This document shows positions 59,792 to 64,000 of a stretch of 64,000 nucleotides of DNA, in pieces (the first letter of the stretch is position 1; the number at the start of each line of letters is the position of its first letter). Location: assembly GCF_900096945.1 (NCBI RefSeq), contig NZ_FMKA01000001.1:62001-126000 (forward strand). Reading direction: 5' to 3'. Source of the stretch: Anaerobium acetethylicum (GTDB lineage Bacteria; Bacillota; Clostridia; Lachnospirales; Lachnospiraceae). The notes below the pieces were generated by a model. The model saw only the letters and a list, made by a program, of their open reading frames with translations. It ran no database searches and was not told the origin of the DNA. The translations under genes were made by a program, and so were the position numbers.

Positions 59792-60466
59792 ATGATTACA
59801 ATACTGGTAGTTGAAGACGATGAGAAGCTGAATTATATCGTATGCTCCTTTTTAAATGACAACGGATACCGTGCAATAAGCTGCAGAAATGCCATGGTGG
59901 CTTTTGACCGGATGCTTGAGGAGCCGGTCCAGATGATTATCTCCGATATTATGATGCCGGAAATGGACGGTTTCGCATTTGCCTCCGATATCAGGAAAAG
60001 TGATAAAAATATACCGATTCTATTCATGACGGCAAGGGACGATCTGTCCGCAAAGCAGAAGGGATACAGTATCGGAATCGATGATTATATGGTAAAACCA
60101 ATCGAAATGGATGAACTGATTCTTCGGGTATCAGCGCTGCTGAGAAGGGCGAATATTGCGAATGAAAGAAAACTTACAGTGGGTTCCCTGGAATTGAACA
60201 AAGAGGAGACGACTGCTTATATTGATGGAGAGGAAGTTCCGCTTACAGTCAGGGAATTCAATGTTTTGTTTAAAATGCTGTCTTATCCGAAGAGAACATT
60301 TACCAGAATGCAGCTGATGAACGAGTTCTGGGGGTACGAAAGCGAAAGCAATCCACGCACGGTTGATGTTTCTATCACCAAGTTGAGAGATAAGATATCA
60401 GAATGCCCTTATGTGGAGATTGTGACAGTCCGCGGGCTTGGATATAAGGCGGTGATCAGGCAATGA
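59792..60466 (+). CDS. OmpR/PhoB-family response regulator
   Basis: A 224-residue regulator with VVEDD, phospho-acceptor Asp52 in IISDIMMP, DDYMVKPIE, and a C-terminal winged helix (LTVREFNVLF, RTVDVSITKLRDK, VRGLGYKAVIRQ). ATG 59792 follows GGAGGCG. It overlaps its kinase by 4 bases. It is a paralogue of the regulator at 27553. The 11-bp TTAACA repeats before the SDR genes are a candidate target. Confidence 0.93.
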   Translation: MITILVVEDDEKLNYIVCSFLNDNGYRAISCRNAMVAFDRMLEEPVQMIISDIMMPEMDGFAFASDIRKSDKNIPILFMTARDDLSAKQKGYSIGIDDYMVKPIEMDELILRVSALLRRANIANERKLTVGSLELNKEETTAYIDGEEVPLTVREFNVLFKMLSYPKRTFTRMQLMNEFWGYESESNPRTVDVSITKLRDKISECPYVEIVTVRGLGYKAVIRQ

Positions 60467-61539
60467 GAATCCTGCATCGGGAACCTGAAGATCAAAGGAT
60501 AACCCGGAAAAAATCTTTTTTGAAAGAATATCTGATTGTCCTGAGCGTCATGCTGGTGTCCTGCACAGGCGCTGTTCTGATGTTTAATGAATTTATGATT
60601 CGGAATGCGAGCCCATGGGTCATGGCTTTATGCATCAGCAGCTACGTATTGTTTATGGGGTTCATCGTCAGCCTCGCGACAAGATATATCATGCATACAG
60701 GATTTATAAAACCTGTGTCGGAAATCGGACGCGCGGCAAGAAAGGTGGCTGGGGGTGATTTTACAGTCAGAATCCGAAGCAAGCGCAGAGACGGGAAAAA
60801 AGATGAAATGGAAGTACTGATCGATGACTTCAACAAAATGGTAGAAGAAATTGCTACCATAGAAACACTGAAGGGAGATTTCATAGCGAATGTCTCCCAT
60901 GAGATTAAGACTCCGCTGGCCATCATCCAGAGTTATGCGTCTGCCCTCAGGAAGGATGAACTTTCCAGACAGGAGAAAGATGAATACATTCAGACTATTA
61001 TAGATGCTTCCAAAAGACTCTCAGGGCTCGTCAGTAACGTGCTACGGCTGAACAAGCTGGACAGCCAGGAAATTATAGAGATTGAACGTTTTTCATTGGA
61101 TGAGCAGCTTCGGTGCTGCATTCTTGCCCTGGAAGAAAAGTTTGATGAGAAAATGATCGAGCTGGATGCGGAACTGGATGAAGTAGAGATTGCATCTGAT
61201 TACAGCTTATTGGAAATCGTATGGAACAACCTGTTGACCAATGCAATCAAGTTTACGGAGCCTGGGGGAATGATAACGGTAGGATTGAAGCAGGAAGGAA
61301 ATCTGGCTATTATAAAGATCAAAGACACAGGTTGCGGAATGGATGAAAATACTGCCAGGAGAGTATTCGACCGCTTTTACCAGGGTGACACTTCTCATTC
61401 CACAGAGGGGAACGGCTTAGGGCTTTCCCTTGTAAAAAGAGTGCTGGATCTTGTTGGGGGGAAGATTTCGGTTGTGAGTGAGGTTGGGGCAGGGACTACG
61501 TTTACAATAAGAATGGGCATATTTCAAAAAATGAAATGA
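60463..61539 (+). CDS. Two-component sensor histidine kinase
   Basis: A 358-residue kinase with two membrane helices (residues about 23-43 and 52-75) and almost no outside loop, HAMP segment, HisKA domain with His146 in ANVSHEIKTPL, and ATPase domain with NNLLTNAIKF, DTGCGMDE and GNGLGLSLVK. It resembles the kinase at 26522 in length and layout, so both may sense intramembrane or cell-envelope signals. Start overlaps the regulator stop. Confidence 0.92.
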   Translation: MRILHREPEDQRITRKKSFLKEYLIVLSVMLVSCTGAVLMFNEFMIRNASPWVMALCISSYVLFMGFIVSLATRYIMHTGFIKPVSEIGRAARKVAGGDFTVRIRSKRRDGKKDEMEVLIDDFNKMVEEIATIETLKGDFIANVSHEIKTPLAIIQSYASALRKDELSRQEKDEYIQTIIDASKRLSGLVSNVLRLNKLDSQEIIEIERFSLDEQLRCCILALEEKFDEKMIELDAELDEVEIASDYSLLEIVWNNLLTNAIKFTEPGGMITVGLKQEGNLAIIKIKDTGCGMDENTARRVFDRFYQGDTSHSTEGNGLGLSLVKRVLDLVGGKISVVSEVGAGTTFTIRMGIFQKMK

Positions 61540-61766
61540 TTATGAATATCAAAAGCGAATTCATTTGGTTCAAAGGTATTAAGAAATGATATTGATAGTA
61601 AAGTTGTGCGTGAGTTTTTTGGACACGAAACATAAATATAACTTATAACAAGTATATATATATCATTAGGGAACAGAAGATTCAGGCGGTTGAGATGCTA
61701 TTATACGATAAAAGATGATGTTATCTGGTATAATCAACAAAAAAACAGCGGCAAAAAAGACAAAGA
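61540..61766. other. Gene-free stretch before the tRNA-Glu terminator
   Basis: AT-rich, with stops in all frames and no motif I can name. A 14-codon stretch at about 61590-61632 reads IDSKVVREFFGHET, reminiscent of a tyrosine-recombinase C-terminus, but it is too short to call. Confidence 0.4.
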
Positions 61767-61809
61767 AAAAACGTCTGAAAGCCAGTGATTATAAGGCTTT
61801 CAGACGTTT
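61767..61809. terminator. Terminator downstream of tRNA-Glu and the kinase operon
   Basis: AAAACGTCTGAAAGCC (61767-61782) pairs perfectly with GGCTTTCAGACGTTTT (61794-61809), with A/T runs on both sides; it lies just downstream of the tRNA on the minus strand. Confidence 0.9.
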
Positions 61810-61839
61810 TATAAAATCTTATTAAAAACAATAATTTAA

Positions 61840-61911
61840 ACAGCTCGTAGGGGAGTCGAACCCCTGTCTCAGCACTGAGAATGCCACATCTTGACCACTT
61901 GACCAACGAGC
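61840..61911 (-). tRNA. tRNA-Glu (CTC anticodon)
   Basis: The minus strand folds as a cloverleaf: acceptor GGCTCGT/ACGAGCT with a G-U first pair, D-arm GTCAAGTGGTCAAGAT, anticodon loop TTCTCAG with anticodon CTC (reads GAG), and T-arm GGGGTTCGACTCCCC. It is close to bacterial tRNA-Glu in sequence. The terminal CCA is not encoded. The anticodon stem contains two G-U pairs. Confidence 0.93.
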
Positions 61912-61952
61912 CATATTATAATAATTTGCTGTGCCGTTTTGAGCACTTGTTT

Positions 61953-61981
61953 ATAATATTACTTTTCGTGAAAAATTGCAA
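61953..61981 (-). promoter_or_regulatory. Promoter of tRNA-Glu
   Basis: On the minus strand TTGCAA (61981-61976), 17 bases, TATTAT (61958-61953), about 40 bases before the tRNA 5' end. Confidence 0.65.
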
Positions 61982-62050
61982 GTGTTTTTTTGAAAAAATT
62001 TAAAAATAATTTTATATATGTAAAATTTGTGTTATAAATGGGTATTTGCA

Positions 62051-62079
62051 TTGCCTTTTCGCCTTTCAGAAGCTATAAT
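62051..62079 (+). promoter_or_regulatory. Promoter of mgsA
   Basis: TTGCCT (62051-62056), 17 bases, TATAAT (62074-62079), about 110 bases upstream of the mgsA start. The leader contains a small GGCAC/GTGCC hairpin. Confidence 0.65.
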
Positions 62080-62191
62080 AATATTTGTGTACGGCACTAC
62101 AGAAGCGTTTGCCGGTGTGCCAGCAGCCAACATCCGAAGGGTAAAGGCAGAATGACCGGTGGATAATCATGCAGAGAGAAAGGGAAATTTT

Positions 62192-62668
62192 ATGATACAG
62201 GACGATTTCGTAACTTTAACCATTGGAAAACAGAAAAACATAGCATTGATTGCACATGACAGCAAAAAGCCGGAATTGATTGCATGGTGTGATGAAAATA
62301 AAGAGATTTTGAAACAGCATTTCTTATGTGGCACAGGCACTACAGCAAGAATGATTACCGATAAGACAGACCTTCCGGTAAAAGGATACAACAGCGGCCC
62401 TCTCGGCGGAGACCAGCAGATTGGTGCTAAAATCGTTGAGGGCAAAGTTGACTTTGTTATCTTCTTCTCGGATCCCCTTGCTGCGCAGCCGCATGATCCA
62501 GACGTCAAGGCGCTCCTTAGAATCGCACAGGTATATGATATCCCGATGGCGAACAACAAGGCGACTGCCGATTTCATGATTACTTCGAAGTATATGACAG
62601 AAGAGTATGATCATGAGATTATCAATTTCAACAAGAATATAGCAAACCGCGCAAAGGAAATGGCATAA
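62192..62668 (+). CDS. mgsA: Methylglyoxal synthase
   Basis: A 158-residue enzyme of the MGS-like fold that converts dihydroxyacetone phosphate to methylglyoxal and phosphate, relieving sugar-phosphate stress. NIALIAHDSKKPELI is the N-terminal strand-loop with catalytic Asp; CGTGTTARMI is the phosphate-binding loop; NSGPLGGDQQIGA and FFSDPLAAQPHDPD carry the second Asp and His. The ATG at 62192 follows AAAGGGA by 7 bases; the longer frame from 62159 has no site. Single gene with its own promoter and hairpin. Confidence 0.94.
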   Translation: MIQDDFVTLTIGKQKNIALIAHDSKKPELIAWCDENKEILKQHFLCGTGTTARMITDKTDLPVKGYNSGPLGGDQQIGAKIVEGKVDFVIFFSDPLAAQPHDPDVKALLRIAQVYDIPMANNKATADFMITSKYMTEEYDHEIINFNKNIANRAKEMA

Positions 62669-62698
62669 TACGATCTGAATTAAATACTGTAAAACCAG

Positions 62699-62733
62699 GC
62701 TGTCCCGGTCCGAAGACCAGGGGCAGCTTTCAT
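62699..62733 (+). terminator. Terminator of mgsA
   Basis: GGCTGTCCCGGTC pairs imperfectly with GACCAGGGGCAGC around a CGAA loop, followed by TTTCATTT. Confidence 0.7.
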
Positions 62734-62770
62734 TTGCCTAAGTGTCAATGTGTCAGCACACTAGCACTTG

Positions 62771-62800
62771 TTGACAAAAGGGCATTAACAAGTTTATATT
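62771..62800 (+). promoter_or_regulatory. Promoter of the copper-responsive operon
   Basis: TTGACA (62771-62776) with TATATT (62795-62800) at 18 bases. The CsoR operator begins 14 bases downstream of the -10, a repressing position. Confidence 0.7.
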
Positions 62801-62814
62801 AAAGTAAATATCTC

Positions 62815-62832
62815 ACCCTACGGGGGTAGGGT
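62815..62832. promoter_or_regulatory. CsoR-type copper operator
   Basis: ACCCTACGGGGGTAGGGT is a GC-rich pseudo-palindrome matching the known CsoR operator pattern (CCCTACGGGGGTA) of Bacillus and other Gram-positives. It lies between the promoter and the copZ-like gene, and the operon encodes a CsoR protein, so autorepression relieved by Cu(I) is expected. Confidence 0.85.
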
Positions 62833-62921
62833 TGTGAATTTTGAATACCGCTGTTCAGGGGCTGGAGATATGACCGGCTCAGTAACTGAAAATGAATATT
62901 TAAAACCAGGAGGGAATTTAT

Positions 62922-63164
62922 ATGGATAAGATTATGAACATAAACGGAATGACTTGCGGCCACTGCCAGGCCAGAGTAGAGAACGCTTTGAATGCAATCG
63001 ACGGGGTAGAGGCAAAGGTGGATCTGAAAAAGAAGATTGCGAAGGTCAAAATGGACAGGGAGATTCCTGACGAAGTTCTGAAAGCAGCAGTTGAGGAAGC
63101 CGGTTACGAAGTTGTATCGATTTCAGAAAAGAAGGGACTTTTTTCCCGGAGAGGTAACGATTAG
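62922..63164 (+). CDS. copZ: Heavy-metal-associated domain copper chaperone (CopZ-like)
   Basis: An 80-residue single HMA domain with the Cu(I) motif MTCGHC (Cys12 and Cys15), followed by the ferredoxin-like beta-alpha-beta pattern (GVEAKVDLKKKIAKV, EEAGYEVV) and a short Lys-rich tail. It would carry Cu(I) to an ATPase that is not in this window. ATG 62922 follows AGGAGGG. Two bases separate it from csoR, so the pair is co-transcribed from the CsoR-controlled promoter. Confidence 0.9.
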   Translation: MDKIMNINGMTCGHCQARVENALNAIDGVEAKVDLKKKIAKVKMDREIPDEVLKAAVEEAGYEVVSISEKKGLFSRRGND

Positions 63165-63166
63165 TC

Positions 63167-63430
63167 ATGCAGGCAGATAATGCAAAGATAAGCCGTCTCC
63201 TGAAAACGGCACGGGGACAGATGGACGGCATTCTTAAGATGGTGGAAGAGGACAGGTACTGCGTTGATATTTCTAATCAGATCATGGCTACCGAAGCCAT
63301 CCTTAAGAAGGTCAATAAGGAAGTGCTTAAATCCCATGTGAACTGCTGCCTGAGGGAAGCTGCCGTTAATGGAGACATAGACGGGAAACTGGCTGAAATT
63401 GAGAAGATCATGGACAGTCTGGGAAGATGA
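63167..63430 (+). CDS. csoR: Copper-sensing repressor CsoR family
   Basis: An 87-residue all-helical metal-sensing repressor (DUF156). The Cu(I) ligands fit the Cys-His-Cys spacing of CsoR: Cys32, His57 and Cys61 in RYCVDISNQ and KSHVNCCLREA. RLLKTARGQMDGILKMV is the first helix that contacts DNA. ATG 63167 has only a modest site (GAGAGG about 12 bases upstream), so coupling to copZ is likely. It should bind the operator at 62815. Confidence 0.9.
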   Translation: MQADNAKISRLLKTARGQMDGILKMVEEDRYCVDISNQIMATEAILKKVNKEVLKSHVNCCLREAAVNGDIDGKLAEIEKIMDSLGR

Positions 63431-63438
63431 CCGAGACG

Positions 63439-63479
63439 AGCAGGTCTGTCACTTTTATCCAAGAGTAGACGGACCTGCT
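63439..63479 (+). terminator. Hairpin after csoR
   Basis: AGCAGGTCTGTC (63439-63450) pairs with GACGGACCTGCT (63468-63479), imperfect and without a T run; a weak terminator or mRNA end. Confidence 0.45.
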
Positions 63480-63536
63480 AAAGTGAAATCATAGAAAAAA
63501 TGTAAAATGAAAGACTAAGACAAAAGAGGAATGAAA

Positions 63537-64000
63537 ATGACTAAAAAAGTTACTTACGATGCGGACAGTATTTCGGTATTGGAAGGATTAGAAGCGGTCC
63601 GTAAGAGACCGGGAATGTACATAGGAAGCGTATCCACCAAGGGCCTTAATCATCTCATTTATGAAATCGTGGACAACTCGGTAGATGAACATCTTGCCGG
63701 CTTCTGCGATACGGTCAGGGTCACGCTGGAAAAGAATGGCTCGGCGACTATAGAAGACAACGGCAGGGGTATCCCGGTCGGTATGCATAAGAAAGGCGTT
63801 TCAGCTGAGAGGGTGGTCTTCACGACCCTTCATGCCGGAGGAAAATTCGACTCTTCGGTCTATAAGACAAGCGGCGGGCTCCATGGAGTAGGCTCCTCTG
63901 TCGTAAATGCCCTTTCTGCATATCTTGACATACAGATCAGCAGGGATGGTGCTATCCATCATGACAGATACGAAAAGGGAAATCCGGTGTTAAAGCTTGA
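63537..64000 (+). CDS. parE: DNA topoisomerase IV subunit B (ParE-type GyrB paralogue), 3' partial
   Basis: The first 154 codons are visible and the frame is open to the window end. It shows the GHKL ATPase start of type II topoisomerases: [33 protein letters not shown] with the catalytic Glu and Asn, [10 protein letters not shown], and [17 protein letters not shown] for nucleotide binding. [18 protein letters not shown]-like spacing with [10 protein letters not shown] fits the ParE paralogue of Clostridia rather than GyrB. ATG 63537 is 7 bases after AGAGGA; ATG 63531 is too close. Confidence 0.88.
   Translation, partial: MTKKVTYDADSISVLEGLEAVRKRPGMYIGSVSTKGLNHLIYEIVDNSVDEHLAGFCDTVRVTLEKNGSATIEDNGRGIPVGMHKKGVSAERVVFTTLHAGGKFDSSVYKTSGGLHGVGSSVVNALSAYLDIQISRDGAIHHDRYEKGNPVLKL

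Noticed and set aside
61590-61632. Possible integrase relic (IDSKVVREFFGHET) near tRNA-Glu
   Set aside because: Only 14 codons and bounded by stops; no attachment-site repeat of the tRNA 3' end was seen, so an integrated element cannot be supported.

Overview
The window looks like chromosomal DNA of a gut-type anaerobic Clostridium-relative, most likely Lachnospiraceae. This is inferred from strong GGAGG ribosome-binding sites, YesM/YesN regulation, GPH and LplB/YtcP-type sugar importers, cytoplasmic glycoside hydrolases, a c-di-AMP riboswitch of ydaO type and a ParE-type topoisomerase. I see no phage, transposase, CRISPR array or rRNA. There is one tRNA (Glu, CTC anticodon).

Layout. (1) 1-3865: the end of a sialidase-like gene, then a DapA/NanA-family aldolase, an SLC13 permease, a VOC protein and an SDR, probably a sugar-acid catabolic unit. 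(2) 4051-6604: a membrane-anchored glycerophosphodiesterase facing a GGDEF protein that carries a C-terminal ribbon-helix-helix-like segment. (3) 6890-10213: a c-di-AMP riboswitch with terminator ahead of ablA/ablB (N-epsilon-acetyl-beta-lysine osmolyte synthesis) and a GNAT gene with a 5' frameshift. (4) 10358-13170: an RlmI-type rRNA methyltransferase, a small conserved-looking protein and class II fructose-bisphosphate aldolase. (5) 13693-20604: a phosphate/polyphosphate block (Pit transporter, DUF47/PhoU-like protein, SixA-CHAD fusion, Ppx), then an HELGH protein, dGTPase and a lipoprotein. (6) 20700-24217: a HAD phosphatase and a zone of gene decay (AraC gene with an internal stop, deleted glmS remnant, panE tail) mixed with dispersed repeats. 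(7) 24246-28224: P-loop kinase, aldo/keto reductase, SnoaL-like protein and a two-component system. (8) 28581-54131: a large glycoside-use region with GPH symporter and GH3; YesN/YesM; GH78; an ABC importer without its own ATPase; GH30, GH1, AraC, GH2, a GH106-like enzyme, a second AraC and a GH43-like protein. (9) 54330-61539: two FMN oxidoreductases flanking a radical SAM protein, a divergent HxlR regulator, two SDRs under a triple TTAACA box, and a second OmpR/HK pair. (10) 61540-64000: tRNA-Glu, mgsA, a copZ-csoR pair with CsoR operator, and the start of parE.

How it works together. The glycosidases lack signal peptides, so rhamnosylated and glucosylated oligosaccharides or plant glycosides are probably imported by the ABC and GPH systems and trimmed in the cytoplasm. 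YesM/YesN and AraC proteins provide control. Shared sequence elements support co-regulation: a TTTATCATAT-type site lies before both GH78 and the ABC operon, and a 33-bp hairpin lies before both the GPH-GH3 operon and GH2.

The most notable signals are the riboswitch-controlled abl operon, the GGDEF-RHH and SixA-CHAD fusions, two families of palindromic dispersed repeats (one copy supplies the last codons of the GH78 gene), and the unexplained conserved hairpin.
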